Shown here: positions 10,154 through 17,895 of the stretch, one piece after another
How positions within the stretch are numbered: the first letter of the stretch is position 1
Layout of the letters: every line of letters begins with the position of its first letter
The notes under the pieces: model-generated
Database searches by the model: none
What the model saw: only the letters and a program-made list of their open reading frames with translations
What the model was told of the DNA's origin: nothing
Assembly (NCBI GenBank): GCA_036676295.1
Contig: JAKFDE010000030.1
Location: forward strand, 136,072 to 200,071
Length of the DNA: 64,000 nt
Reading direction: 5' to 3'
Source: UBA4416 sp036676295
Lineage (GTDB): Bacteria > Bacteroidota > Bacteroidia > B-17B0 > Aurantibacillaceae
Program-made: the position numbers and the translations under genes

Positions 10154-11536
10154 TTACTTATTTCTTAAAATATCTAATGAACCTTTTATTTCACTTTGGT
10201 TATCATTAATTTTTATAATATAAAAATAAGTGCCGTCAGGTAAAGCTGCGCCATTATAAGTGCCTTGCCAGTCGTTGGTATATTTTTTCTTAGAATAAAC
10301 TTCGTTACCATAAATATTATAAACGAAAACTTCATTATCCGGATAGCTTGTTATTCCTTCAATGTACCAGTTATCATTGATCCCATCTCCATTTGGAGTA
10401 AATACAGTAGAAATAGCGCCTGCAAATGTGAGTGGTATAACAGTGATCTCTACAGTATCAGAGTTAACGCAAGCATTGGCATCCGTAACAGTAAGGATGT
10501 AGGAAGTTGTAATATCCGGTGAAGCTATTGGTGCAAAAATGGAAGGATTGCTTAAGCCTGATGTGGGCGTCCATAATGGCGTGCCGGTTCCCGAACCTGT
10601 TAAAGTAAAAGATTGTCCTTGATTAATTGTTGTGTCTGTTCCTGCAGATACAGGAAAAGGAAGAAGCACAGTAATTTTAACAGGATCTGCTGTATCAATT
10701 GGACAAACACCACTTTGAACTATAGATGAATAAAGTGTTGTTTCATCTATATTAGAGTATCCAATTGTATTAAAATTAGCTGTATTAGGGATATTATTCC
10801 AAGATGATCCGTTAGTTGTTGATGAGATCCAGCCAATAACATTACCAATATTTCCCGATAAACTTAATGTATTAGAATTTATTCCATAACACACCGTATC
10901 GTTGCCTGTATAATTTATTGTTCCTTTTACTGTCATTGGCGATATGGTGAAAGAAGCAAAGGCTGAGGTGTCAATCTTGCAAAATGACCCATTTTGAACC
11001 ACCGCCGAATAAAGGGTATTTTGTGTAATATTTGAATAAACCAAACTAGTGGAAGTATTAGCTATCGGAGACCATGAAAATCCTCCGTTTGTAGATGATT
11101 GCCAATTGAGAACACCTCCATTTTGACCGATTAAATTTAACGTACCGGAACCTGAAGTCGTACAAAAACTTCCACCACCTTGAATTGTTCCGCCTACGGT
11201 TGGTAAAAAAATAGTAATACATGCAATTGTTGATGTATCTGGCGGAAACGCCCCATCCTGAACAATAGCTCTGTAACACATACTTTGTTTTAAATTAAAA
11301 TAACTTTGACTGGTAAACGTATTTCCATTATTTGTCCAATTTGCCCCACCATCTGATGATTGCTGCCAAGTTGTAACGTTTCCGTTATAACCCGTTATAC
11401 TTACAAATCCTGAATTCAATGTATCGCAATAAGTATTACCTCCTGAGGCTATACCACCAATAGATTGAGAATACAATTGCTGAAACGTACAATAAAAAAA
11501 CAATACTAATAATAATGTAGATTTTCTAAAACTCAT
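10154..11536 (-). CDS. secreted Ig-like repeat protein with type B (CHU_C) T9SS sorting domain
   Basis: I chose ATG 11536 over an upstream TTG because it gives a normal signal peptide (MSFRKSTLLLVLFFYCTFQQ). The 460-residue protein has three related repeats of about 95 residues. Each carries a GxxxxWQSSxDGGxxW-like core and a YRAIVQ/YSAVVQ/YSSIVQ strand, characteristic of Ig-like surface repeats in Bacteroidota. A further Ig-like domain (GTDTTINQGQSFTLTGSGTG) follows. The C-terminal domain starts at FTPNGDGINDNW and matches the gliding-motility CHU_C sorting family. It is the first gene of the adhesin block, followed 13 nt later by a PorP/SprF gene. Its ligand is unknown. Confidence 0.88.
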   Translation of the reverse strand: MSFRKSTLLLVLFFYCTFQQLYSQSIGGIASGGNTYCDTLNSGFVSITGYNGNVTTWQQSSDGGANWTNNGNTFTSQSYFNLKQSMCYRAIVQDGAFPPDTSTIACITIFLPTVGGTIQGGGSFCTTSGSGTLNLIGQNGGVLNWQSSTNGGFSWSPIANTSTSLVYSNITQNTLYSAVVQNGSFCKIDTSAFASFTISPMTVKGTINYTGNDTVCYGINSNTLSLSGNIGNVIGWISSTTNGSSWNNIPNTANFNTIGYSNIDETTLYSSIVQSGVCPIDTADPVKITVLLPFPVSAGTDTTINQGQSFTLTGSGTGTPLWTPTSGLSNPSIFAPIASPDITTSYILTVTDANACVNSDTVEITVIPLTFAGAISTVFTPNGDGINDNWYIEGITSYPDNEVFVYNIYGNEVYSKKKYTNDWQGTYNGAALPDGTYFYIIKINDNQSEIKGSLDILRNK

Positions 11537-11640
11537 AATATCCTTAACCAATTTCTTTTACTTATACATTCTTTTAAAGTTTCAATATTCATCTAATAAT
11601 AACAGAACTACAAAAAACATACAGTTTTTGGAGTACTTCT

Positions 11641-11648
11641 CAAATTTA
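11641..11648 (-). promoter_or_regulatory. candidate -7 promoter box for the adhesin block
   Basis: The minus strand reads TAAATTTG, a full match to the Bacteroidota TAnnTTTG box, about 93 nt upstream of ATG 11536. A TTTG lies 16 nt further upstream (11665-11668), shorter than the usual 19-21 nt spacing. Confidence 0.4.
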
Positions 11649-11710
11649 ACAATTAGATTGGAACCAAAAAACATTCATTGTTAAAACATTATCAGAATTA
11701 AGTTAAATAA

Positions 11711-11744
11711 AAAAGCCGATATAAAATTATATCGGCTTTTTTTA
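11711..11744 (-). terminator. intrinsic terminator after the zinc-ribbon protein gene
   Basis: The stem GCCGATAT / ATATCGGC (11715-11722 with 11729-11736) has a 6-nt loop and is extended by A/T pairs, with T-runs on both sides. It lies just after the stop codon of the minus-strand gene ending at 11764 and could work in both directions. Confidence 0.85.
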
Positions 11745-11763
11745 TTGAATTTTAGTTAAATTA

Positions 11764-12528
11764 CTATTCTGCTTCGCTAGGAATAATGTTAGGATCTACC
11801 ATAATTCGTCCGCAGTGTTCGCAAACTAAGATCTTTTTATTCATACGAATATCTAATTGTTTTTGTGGCGGTATTTTATTAAAACATCCACCGCAAGCAT
11901 CACGCTCAACAGGAACTACCGCTAAACCATTACGGGTGTTAGCGCGTACACGACGGTATGCATTTACTAAACGATCTTCAATTTCTTTAGATGCTTTTTC
12001 AGATGCTGCAACTAATTCTTTTTCTTCTTTTTCTGTTTCGGCAATAATCTCATCCAATTCAGATTTTTTTAATTTCAAATCTTTTTTACGCTCAGAAAAT
12101 TCTAATTGAGATTTTTCAACGATCTCAGATTTAGATTCAATAGCGAATTTAGATTCTTTTAAACGTTTTTCTGCTAATTGAATTTCTAAATTTTGAAATT
12201 CAATTTCTTTAGTAATGGCATCGTACTCACGGTTGTTACGTACTTTACCTTGCTGAGCTTCGTATTTTTTAATGTTAGCTTTAAAATCTTTGATAGCTTG
12301 TGTTTTTTCAGACACAGCTTCTTCAAGATCTTTTAATTCCTGGGATAAGTTAGTTACACGAGTTTCTAAACCAGCTACGCTATCTTCTAAATCTTGCACT
12401 TCAAGAGGTAACTCACCACGAATGGTACGTATACGATCTATTTTAGAGTCGATTAATTGTAATTCATATAAAGCACGAAGTTTCCCTTCGATAGAAGCAT
12501 CAATTTTTTCTTTGATTTTTGCGCACAT
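11764..12528 (-). CDS. coiled-coil protein with C-terminal C4 zinc ribbon
   Basis: The 254-residue protein has a long charged coiled coil at about residues 20-190 (heptad-like Leu/Ile with many Lys/Glu). A compact zinc ribbon follows with CGGC near residue 211 and CEHC near residue 234. This is the architecture of the COG1579 family (zf-RING_7), whose cellular role is poorly defined; a nucleic-acid-linked or ribosome-linked role has been proposed. It begins 3 nt after the NIF3 gene, a pairing common in Bacteroidota, and closes a three-gene minus-strand operon. The family assignment is firm; the function is not. Confidence 0.85.
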   Translation of the reverse strand: MCAKIKEKIDASIEGKLRALYELQLIDSKIDRIRTIRGELPLEVQDLEDSVAGLETRVTNLSQELKDLEEAVSEKTQAIKDFKANIKKYEAQQGKVRNNREYDAITKEIEFQNLEIQLAEKRLKESKFAIESKSEIVEKSQLEFSERKKDLKLKKSELDEIIAETEKEEKELVAASEKASKEIEDRLVNAYRRVRANTRNGLAVVPVERDACGGCFNKIPPQKQLDIRMNKKILVCEHCGRIMVDPNIIPSEAE

Positions 12529-12531
12529 AGT

Positions 12532-13626
12532 TTAAAAATAGTTTACCGGGTTAGTGTTTATTGCCGTTAAATAGGTTGCGAAAGTAGGAAATTTATTTGA
12601 TATAATATCATAAAAAATTTCAGGTGTAAACTGTTCAGATTCATAATGCCCAATGTCGGTAATTAAAATTTTACCTTCTGCATCAAAAAACTCGTGGTAT
12701 TTAAAGTCAGAACTAACATAAACATCTGATTTTGAAACAATTGCATTCTTCAATAAAAAACTGCCGCTTCCTCCACAAAGAGATACTTTTTTAACCGGTT
12801 TATCCAAAAAAGCTGTATGTTTTAGTGTTTTTAATTTAAATACAGATTTTAATCGTTCTAAAAACTCCATTTCTGAGATGGATTTTTCAAATTCACCAAC
12901 CATTCCTGATCCAACATTCTGATAAAAATTCTCTAATTGGTAAATGTCGTAAGCAACCTCTTCGTATGGGTGGTTTTGTTTCAACGTAGAAATGATGTGT
13001 TGCTCATTATAACTTTCAAAAATAAGCTCTAATCGGATTTCTTTTTCCAAACTCAATTCGCCTTTTTTACCAATTACCGGATTAGAATTTTCATTACCTC
13101 TGAAACTGCCTGTTCCTTCCAATACAAAACTGCATTGATCATAATTACCAATATTTCCGGCACCTGCGTTAAACAAACTCTCACGTACTTTGTTTAAATT
13201 TTCAGTAGGCACAAAGGTCACTAATTTTTTTAATAGGGATTTTTTAGGTGCTAAAATTTGTTGATTGATTAAACCTAATTTATCAGCTATTTTTTTGTTA
13301 ACGCCTAATTTTACATTATCCAGATTGGTGTGGCAGGCATAAATAGCAATGTTGTGCTGAATGGCTTTAATCACTGTTCTTTCAACATAATTTGAACCGT
13401 TTAGCTTCTTTAATCCACCAAAAATAATAGGGTGATGCGCTATAATTAAATTACATTTTTTACTAATCGCTTCGTCAATTGTTGCTTCAATACAATCCAA
13501 TGTTAACAAGGCTCCTGTAACTTCTTGCTCTTTATTTCCGGTCAATAATCCACAATTATCATAAGATTCTTGATAGGATAGGGGAGCAAATTTTTCTAAT
13601 TCTGAAATGATATTTTTTAAAAGCAT
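12532..13626 (-). CDS. NIF3-like dinuclear metal-centre protein
   Basis: ATG 13626 is preferred to an in-frame TTG two codons upstream; the product is 364 residues. Conserved NIF3 features are visible: AHHPIIFGGLKKLN near residue 65, ACHTNLDN near residue 98, the central insert domain (GKKGELSLEKEIRLELI), and the C-terminal DIGHYESEQF. The His and Glu residues in these motifs bind the two metal ions in the hexameric toroid known for the family. NIF3/YbgI is sometimes annotated as GTP cyclohydrolase I type 2, but its reaction is not settled. It lies 16 nt after the tag gene and 3 nt before the zinc-ribbon gene. Confidence 0.92.
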   Translation of the reverse strand: MLLKNIISELEKFAPLSYQESYDNCGLLTGNKEQEVTGALLTLDCIEATIDEAISKKCNLIIAHHPIIFGGLKKLNGSNYVERTVIKAIQHNIAIYACHTNLDNVKLGVNKKIADKLGLINQQILAPKKSLLKKLVTFVPTENLNKVRESLFNAGAGNIGNYDQCSFVLEGTGSFRGNENSNPVIGKKGELSLEKEIRLELIFESYNEQHIISTLKQNHPYEEVAYDIYQLENFYQNVGSGMVGEFEKSISEMEFLERLKSVFKLKTLKHTAFLDKPVKKVSLCGGSGSFLLKNAIVSKSDVYVSSDFKYHEFFDAEGKILITDIGHYESEQFTPEIFYDIISNKFPTFATYLTAINTNPVNYF

Positions 13627-13642
13627 AAGCAAAAGTAATAGT

Positions 13643-14206
13643 TTATGCTTTCATAACCTCTTTATATCTGCTACAGGTTGTTAAATGATCATTGATCATA
13701 CCCGCCGCCTGCATATATGCATAACAAATAGTGGAACCTACAAACGTAAATCCCCGTTTTTTTAAAGCAATACTCATCGCATCCGATTCAGGACTGGTAG
13801 CACGTATTTCGGAACTCTGTTTTACTTTGGTAATAATGGTTTTATTATCCGTAAACTGCCATATGTATTTATTAAAAGAACCAAACTCTTTTTGAATTTC
13901 GATAAATGCTTTTGCATTTTTGATAGTACCTGTAATTTTTAATTTATTACGAATAATGCCTGCGTTCTGCATCAATTCAAGTACTTCTGCTTCACCAAAT
14001 TTGGCTACCTTTTTATAATCAAAATTGGCAAATGCTTTTTTAAAATGTTTACGCCGGTGCAATATTGTTTTCCAGCTTAATCCGGCTTGAAAACAATCCA
14101 ATACCAAAAATTCAAAATGTTTTTTATCATCGTGCACAGGAACTCCCCATTCAGTATCGTGGTAGTGCAGCATTTGCTCATCATTTTGCGGCCAGGTACA
14201 TTGCAT
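13643..14206 (-). CDS. tag: DNA-3-methyladenine glycosylase I
   Basis: The 187-residue product matches the Tag family over its whole length: CTWPQNDEQMLHYHDTEWG at the N-terminus, QAGLSW, NAGIIRNKLKI, and KKRGFTFVGSTICYAYMQA. The four zinc ligands of the HhH-Tag fold are present as Cys3, His16, His174 and Cys178. Tag excises 3-methyladenine from alkylated DNA in base-excision repair. The base-recognition residue equivalent to Glu38 of the E. coli enzyme is Asp37 here, a conservative change. It is the first gene of a minus-strand set with NIF3 and the zinc-ribbon protein. Confidence 0.95.
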   Translation of the reverse strand: MQCTWPQNDEQMLHYHDTEWGVPVHDDKKHFEFLVLDCFQAGLSWKTILHRRKHFKKAFANFDYKKVAKFGEAEVLELMQNAGIIRNKLKITGTIKNAKAFIEIQKEFGSFNKYIWQFTDNKTIITKVKQSSEIRATSPESDAMSIALKKRGFTFVGSTICYAYMQAAGMINDHLTTCSRYKEVMKA

Positions 14207-14287
14207 AAAAAATAGTTATAAAATGAGTAAAAAATAATAAGTTAAAAAGTAAGTATAAAACCACAAACAAGGAATTAGAAACTTTTA

Positions 14288-14295
14288 TAACTTTG
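14288..14295 (+). promoter_or_regulatory. candidate -7 promoter box of the YqeY-family gene
   Basis: TAACTTTG is an exact TAnnTTTG match ending 18 nt before ATG 14314, which would give a leader of about 15 nt. No clear -33 TTTG is visible. Confidence 0.5.
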
Positions 14296-14313
14296 AATAA
14301 ATTTATAAATATT

Positions 14314-14754
14314 ATGGGAATAGAAGAAAAAATAAATGCTGATGTAAAAGCATCCATGTTAGCTAAAGATGCAAAACGATTAGAAGCAGTACGCGCACTT
14401 AAATCAGTGATCTTATTATTAAAAACATCACCTGAAGGGTTAACTGAAGAAAATGCGACAAAAGCAATTCAAAAAGAATATAAAAAACGTAAGGAAACAG
14501 CAGAAATCTATATTCAACAAAATCGTCAGGATTTAGCAGATGATGAACTAGCTCAAGCTAAAGTAATGGAAGATTATTTACCGAAAATGTTAAGTGAAGA
14601 TGAAATAAAAGCATTAGTTAAAAATGCTATTGCTGAAGTTGGCGCAAGTAGCGCTGCTGATATGGGAAAAGTAATGGGAGCTGCTAATAAAGTGATTGCC
14701 GGAAGAGCAGATGGAAAACTCGTATCACAGATCGTGAAAGAATTATTAGGCTAA
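14314..14754 (+). CDS. GatB/YqeY domain-containing protein
   Basis: The ATG at 14314 follows the promoter box closely and gives 146 residues; an upstream TTG would overlap that box. The sequence is a typical stand-alone YqeY protein: an N-terminal helical half (KINADVKASMLAKDAKRLEAVRALKS, shown as positions 4-29), YKKRKETAEIY, then LPKMLSEDEI and the C-terminal MGKVMGAANKVIAGRADG. The domain is related to the tRNA-binding tail of GatB amidotransferase. YqeY itself has no proven reaction; tRNA binding is the usual suggestion. It is transcribed alone, with its own promoter box and terminator. Confidence 0.9.
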   Translation: MGIEEKINADVKASMLAKDAKRLEAVRALKSVILLLKTSPEGLTEENATKAIQKEYKKRKETAEIYIQQNRQDLADDELAQAKVMEDYLPKMLSEDEIKALVKNAIAEVGASSAADMGKVMGAANKVIAGRADGKLVSQIVKELLG

Positions 14755-14777
14755 GCTTTCAGCATTTTATAAAATTA

Positions 14778-14808
14778 AACCACCGGTTAATTTACCGGTG
14801 GTTTTTTG
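14778..14808 (+). terminator. intrinsic terminator after the YqeY gene
   Basis: A perfect 10-bp stem, AACCACCGGT / ACCGGTGGTT (14778-14787 with 14794-14803), has a 6-nt loop followed by TTTTT. Confidence 0.92.
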
Positions 14809-14846
14809 TTATATGCTCATTTATATCTGTTATATACTCATTTATA
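14809..14846 (+). repeat. 17-bp direct repeat pair, 21-bp period
   Basis: TTATATGCTCATTTATA (14809-14825) and TTATATACTCATTTATA (14830-14846) differ at one base and are 21 bp apart, two helical turns. They lie just upstream of the promoter box of the small lipoprotein gene and could be tandem protein-binding sites. Confidence 0.6.
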
Positions 14847-14880
14847 CTTTAATAAAGGTTATTAAGTGATAAGCTTTAAA

Positions 14881-14888
14881 TACTTTTG
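14881..14888 (+). promoter_or_regulatory. candidate -7 promoter box of the small lipoprotein gene
   Basis: TACTTTTG is an exact TAnnTTTG match, 12 nt before ATG 14901, predicting a very short leader of about 9 nt. The -33 element is not clear. Confidence 0.5.
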
Positions 14889-14900
14889 CAAAAGTATTGT

Positions 14901-15116
14901 ATGAGTAAGTTAGCCTTTTATATTTTGTTTTTTTTGTCATTCTTATTGATATCCTGTGAGAAAGAATACGCGTGTGTATGTACCAATACAACTAGTGGAG
15001 AAAAAGAATACAAAGACCGTGTTAAAACTACAAAACTAGGCAAGAAAGGATTTGAATCATCCTGCAAATCAAACGAGTCTTCTAATACAGAGCTAACAGA
15101 TTGCCACGTAGAATAA
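14901..15116 (+). CDS. small Cys-containing lipoprotein, unknown function
   Basis: Starting at ATG 14901 gives 71 residues; the upstream TTG is inside the promoter box. The N-terminus is a lipoprotein signal (MSKLAFYILFFLSFLLIS, then Cys19). The mature part begins CEKEYACVCT and has two further cysteines near the end, with a Lys-rich middle. The start of the mature part resembles the lipoprotein encoded at 35561-35734 (CNKTYVCK), so the two look like members of one small-lipoprotein family common in Bacteroidota. No function is known. It is probably anchored in a periplasm-facing or outer membrane and transcribed alone. Confidence 0.75.
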   Translation: MSKLAFYILFFLSFLLISCEKEYACVCTNTTSGEKEYKDRVKTTKLGKKGFESSCKSNESSNTELTDCHVE

Positions 15117-15178
15117 GAGACCTTTCTCATTCTAAAATTCCTAAACTTTAATTTGTGATAATAATCATTCTTTAAAAT

Positions 15179-15190
15179 TGACGTTCGTCA
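15179..15190. promoter_or_regulatory. palindromic operator upstream of paaA
   Basis: TGACGTTCGTCA is an inverted repeat (TGAC-N4-GTCA, extended here to TGACG-N2-CGTCA) ending 46 nt before ATG 15237. Its ACGNNCGT core equals the centre of the operator described for TetR-family PaaR repressors of phenylacetate genes. A matching TGAC-N4-GTCA site lies at the same distance from hmgA. Confidence 0.55.
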
Positions 15191-15236
15191 TGTCTTATAG
15201 ATTTTAGTTAAAATACATTTACCTAAAATTTTAACT

Positions 15237-16181
15237 ATGCATAACGAACATTCAGAAACTCATTTCCAATCTAGGATTGATAATGGTGAGCATATTGAGG
15301 CAAAAGATTATATGCCCGAAAATTACCGCAAACATTTGATCAGACAAATTTCTCAACACGCCCATTCTGAAGTGATAGGCATGCAACCTGAAGGAAACTG
15401 GATCACACGAGCCCCAAGTTTAAGAGCAAAACAAATTTTGTTAGCTAAAATACAAGATGAGGGTGGCCATGGTTTATATTTATATAGTGCCGCAGAAACT
15501 CTTGGTGTATCAAGAGCAGAGTTGATAAAAAATTTACAATCAGGTAAAGCAAAGTATTCAAGTATATTTAATTATCCTGCTTTAAACTGGGCTGATATTG
15601 GCGCCATTGGCTGGTTAGTTGATGGCGCTGCAATAGTTAATCAGGTATCCTTACAACGTACATCTTACGGACCATATAGCAGAGCAATGGTACGTATCTG
15701 TAAAGAAGAAAGTTTTCATCAACGTCAGGGTTACGAGATCATGGCAAAAATGATGAAAGGAACCAAAGAACAACAAGCTATGGCACAAGATGCGATGAAC
15801 AGATGGTGGTGGCCGGCATTAATGATGTTTGGTCCTCACGATACTGATTCACCACATAGTAGTGATGCCGTTAAATGGAAAATAAAGAGAGAAACCAATG
15901 ACGAATTACGCCAGAAATTTATTGATAAAACAATTCCTCAAGCCGAATTAATAGGGCTAAAAGTTCCTGATGAGAATATCAAATTCAACGAAAAAACCGG
16001 TCATTACAAGATTAGTGAGATCAATTGGGATGAATTTTACAGGGTTATAGCCGGTCATGGACCATGCAACAAACAACGTTTGGATCATCATATAAAATAT
16101 CATGAAGAAGGTGCCTGGGTAAGAGAAGCTGCCGAAGCCTATAAACAAAAACATTTAGAAAAAGAATTAATAACCCTTTAA
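15237..16181 (+). CDS. paaA: 1,2-phenylacetyl-CoA epoxidase catalytic subunit PaaA
   Basis: The 314-residue protein matches PaaA, the di-iron catalytic subunit of the ring 1,2-phenylacetyl-CoA epoxidase. Seen in the sequence are KIQDEGGHGLYLYSAAETLG (residues about 78-97), the second iron-binding region KEESFHQRQGYEI (about 157-169), NRWWWPALMMFGPHD, and a conserved C-terminal half through GHGPCNKQRLDHH. The enzyme uses O2 and electrons to epoxidise the ring of phenylacetyl-CoA, opening the aerobic CoA-dependent route to acetyl-CoA and succinyl-CoA. It is the first gene of a paaABCD set with short gaps. It is probably controlled through the palindrome at 15179. Confidence 0.97.
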   Translation: MHNEHSETHFQSRIDNGEHIEAKDYMPENYRKHLIRQISQHAHSEVIGMQPEGNWITRAPSLRAKQILLAKIQDEGGHGLYLYSAAETLGVSRAELIKNLQSGKAKYSSIFNYPALNWADIGAIGWLVDGAAIVNQVSLQRTSYGPYSRAMVRICKEESFHQRQGYEIMAKMMKGTKEQQAMAQDAMNRWWWPALMMFGPHDTDSPHSSDAVKWKIKRETNDELRQKFIDKTIPQAELIGLKVPDENIKFNEKTGHYKISEINWDEFYRVIAGHGPCNKQRLDHHIKYHEEGAWVREAAEAYKQKHLEKELITL

Positions 16182-16190
16182 ACTTATATT

Positions 16191-16481
16191 ATGAGTACTG
16201 ATACACAATTTGATCCATGGGAAGTATTTATTCAAAGTAAATCAGGTCTTCCTTATATACATGCCGGCAGCGTTCATGCTTCCGATATAAAAATGGCCAT
16301 GCAAAATGCCAGAGATACTTATACCAGAAGAGGCGAAGGAACAAGTATTTGGGTGGTACCATCTAAATGTATTAATGCTTCTAATCCGGATGATAATGAT
16401 ATGTTATTTGATCCTTCAAATGATAAGATTTACCGCCACCCAACATTTTATGTAATGCCTGAAGGCGCTAAAAATATTTAA
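16191..16481 (+). CDS. paaB: 1,2-phenylacetyl-CoA epoxidase subunit PaaB
   Basis: The 96-residue product is a full-length PaaB: WEVFIQSKSGLPYIHAGSVH, then MAMQNARDTYTRRGEGTSIW, and a C-terminal DKIYRHPTFY. PaaB is a small non-catalytic subunit that bridges PaaAC heterodimers into the larger epoxidase complex. The gene starts 9 nt after paaA and ends 11 nt before paaC, so equal co-expression with both is expected. Confidence 0.95.
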   Translation: MSTDTQFDPWEVFIQSKSGLPYIHAGSVHASDIKMAMQNARDTYTRRGEGTSIWVVPSKCINASNPDDNDMLFDPSNDKIYRHPTFYVMPEGAKNI

Positions 16482-16492
16482 TCTTTAGAATT

Positions 16493-17251
16493 ATGACAAC
16501 ACAACAAGCTACCTATACCTACACACTTCGTTTAGGAGACAATGCATTAATTTTAGGTCATCGTTTATCCGAACTATGCAGCAAAGCTCCCTTTATTGAA
16601 GAGGATCTGGCACTCACCAATATTTCATTGGATATGATCGGTAGAGCTCAGGCACTTTTAAAATATGCTGCTGATCTTGAAGGTAAAGGAAATACAGATG
16701 ACGATATAGCTTATCGTAGAGCCGAAAATAATTATTATAATCATTTGATTACCGAACAACCAAATGGAGATTTTGCACACACTATAACCCGTCAGTTATT
16801 TGTTTCTGTATTTGAATATTTGTTTTATTCTGAGTTAGAAAAAAGTAAAGACGAAACATTGGCTGCCGTTGCTAAAAAAGTAAGTAAAGAAGTAAAATAC
16901 CATATGCAACATGCTGTTGATTGGACAATACGTTTAGGAGATGGTACAGAAGAAAGCCATAAACGCATGCAAACAGCAATTAATGATTTGTGGATGTACA
17001 CCGGCGAATTATTTGAAATGGATGAAGTAGATATGTTGTTGATGGGCGAAGGCATTGCCATTGATCTGATTCCGGTAAAAGCACATTGGTACAATTATAT
17101 TAAAATTACTTTAACCGAAGCAACGTTAACATTACCCGAAGATCTATACATGCAAACCGGTAGCAAAAAAGGAATTCATACCGAAAATTTAGGGCATATT
17201 TTATCAGAAATGCAATACTTACAAAGAGCTTACCCTGATGCAAAATGGTAA
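16493..17251 (+). CDS. paaC: 1,2-phenylacetyl-CoA epoxidase structural subunit PaaC
   Basis: The 252-residue product matches PaaC, the ferritin-like partner of PaaA that lacks full catalytic iron ligands and stabilises the catalytic subunit. Visible family segments include LGDNALILGHRLSELC near the start, EEDLALTNISLDMIGRAQ (about 35-52), KYHMQHAVDWTIRLGDGTEE (about 138-157), and HTENLGHILSEMQYLQRAYP at the end. Its last codons overlap paaD by 7 nt (ATGGTAA), consistent with translational coupling. Confidence 0.96.
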   Translation: MTTQQATYTYTLRLGDNALILGHRLSELCSKAPFIEEDLALTNISLDMIGRAQALLKYAADLEGKGNTDDDIAYRRAENNYYNHLITEQPNGDFAHTITRQLFVSVFEYLFYSELEKSKDETLAAVAKKVSKEVKYHMQHAVDWTIRLGDGTEESHKRMQTAINDLWMYTGELFEMDEVDMLLMGEGIAIDLIPVKAHWYNYIKITLTEATLTLPEDLYMQTGSKKGIHTENLGHILSEMQYLQRAYPDAKW

Positions 17252-17736
17252 TCACTGATCAAAATATTGAAAAAATACATGAGTTAATTTCAGTGATCCC
17301 TGATCCGGAAATTCCTGTCATCACTATTAAAGATCTTGGAATCCTAAGAGACGTTAATTTTGTAAGTGGCGAGTATGTTATAACAATAACACCCACTTAC
17401 ACAGCGTGTCCTGCAATGGGTATGATCGAAGATCAGATCAAAGAAATACTTACCGCTAACGGTTATAAAAATATAAAAGTTGAATTGACCTATACTCCGG
17501 CATGGACAACAGATTGGTTAACCCAGGAAGCAAAAATAAAACTCAAAAATTATGGGATTGCTCCGCCAAATCACTCGTCTTGCACAAAATTGTTTGCTAC
17601 AAAAGAAATAGCAATATGTCCACGCTGTAATTCAAAAAACACAGAACAAATAAGTCGTTTTGGATCAACTGCCTGTAAAGCATTATACAGATGCGACGAT
17701 TGCAAAGAAACATTTGATCTTTTCAAATGTCATTAA
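17245..17736 (+). CDS. paaD: phenylacetate degradation protein PaaD (DUF59 plus zinc ribbon)
   Basis: The 163-residue protein has an N-terminal MIP18/DUF59-type domain (VIPDPEIPVITIKDLGILRD and TPTYTACPAMGMIEDQIKE). The C-terminal region is cysteine-rich, with CPRCNSKNTE and a YRCDDCKETFDLFKCH tail forming a probable zinc ribbon. PaaD is required for assembly of the epoxidase system and is thought to mature Fe-S or di-iron centres. It overlaps paaC by 7 nt and is followed by a strong terminator. The reductase paaE, which usually follows, is not in this window. Confidence 0.94.
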   Translation: MVITDQNIEKIHELISVIPDPEIPVITIKDLGILRDVNFVSGEYVITITPTYTACPAMGMIEDQIKEILTANGYKNIKVELTYTPAWTTDWLTQEAKIKLKNYGIAPPNHSSCTKLFATKEIAICPRCNSKNTEQISRFGSTACKALYRCDDCKETFDLFKCH

Positions 17737-17769
17737 TAAAATACCCTTAATAAATCGTACCCTTCAATT

Positions 17770-17800
17770 AAAAGCCTGTTTTTTATAACAGGCTTTTATG
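17770..17800 (+). terminator. intrinsic terminator after paaABCD
   Basis: The stem AAAAGCCTGTT / AACAGGCTTTT (17770-17780 with 17787-17797) has a 6-nt loop and ends in a short T-run. It separates paaABCD from the homogentisate genes. Confidence 0.88.
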
Positions 17801-17837
17801 ATATATATCAAATTTGCCATAAATCATATGCCTGTTC

Positions 17838-17849
17838 TGACAAAAGTCA
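17838..17849. promoter_or_regulatory. palindromic operator upstream of hmgA
   Basis: TGACAAAAGTCA has the same TGAC-N4-GTCA half-sites and spacing as the site before paaA, and also ends exactly 46 nt before the start codon (ATG 17896). A near-consensus -7 box, TAATTCTG, follows at 17862-17869, placing the palindrome where a repressor would block polymerase. Confidence 0.5.
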
Positions 17850-17895
17850 TAGCTGATTGAATAATTCTGTCATTCCTTTACAAAAAATTCCAGAT

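Noticed and set aside
13643..14206. Asp in place of Glu38 in Tag as a sign of changed specificity
   Set aside because: It is a conservative change, all four zinc ligands and other motifs are intact, and I recall similar Asp residues in related Bacteroidota enzymes, so it was kept only as a note.
15198..15221. Promoter boxes TAGATTTT or TACATTTA before paaA
   Set aside because: Each differs from TAnnTTTG by one base and neither has a well-placed TTTG, so no single box was chosen as a feature.
17857..17895. N-terminal extension of homogentisate dioxygenase from a TTG
   Set aside because: The extension would overlap the likely -7 box and lacks similarity to the family start; ATG 17896 begins the conserved region.
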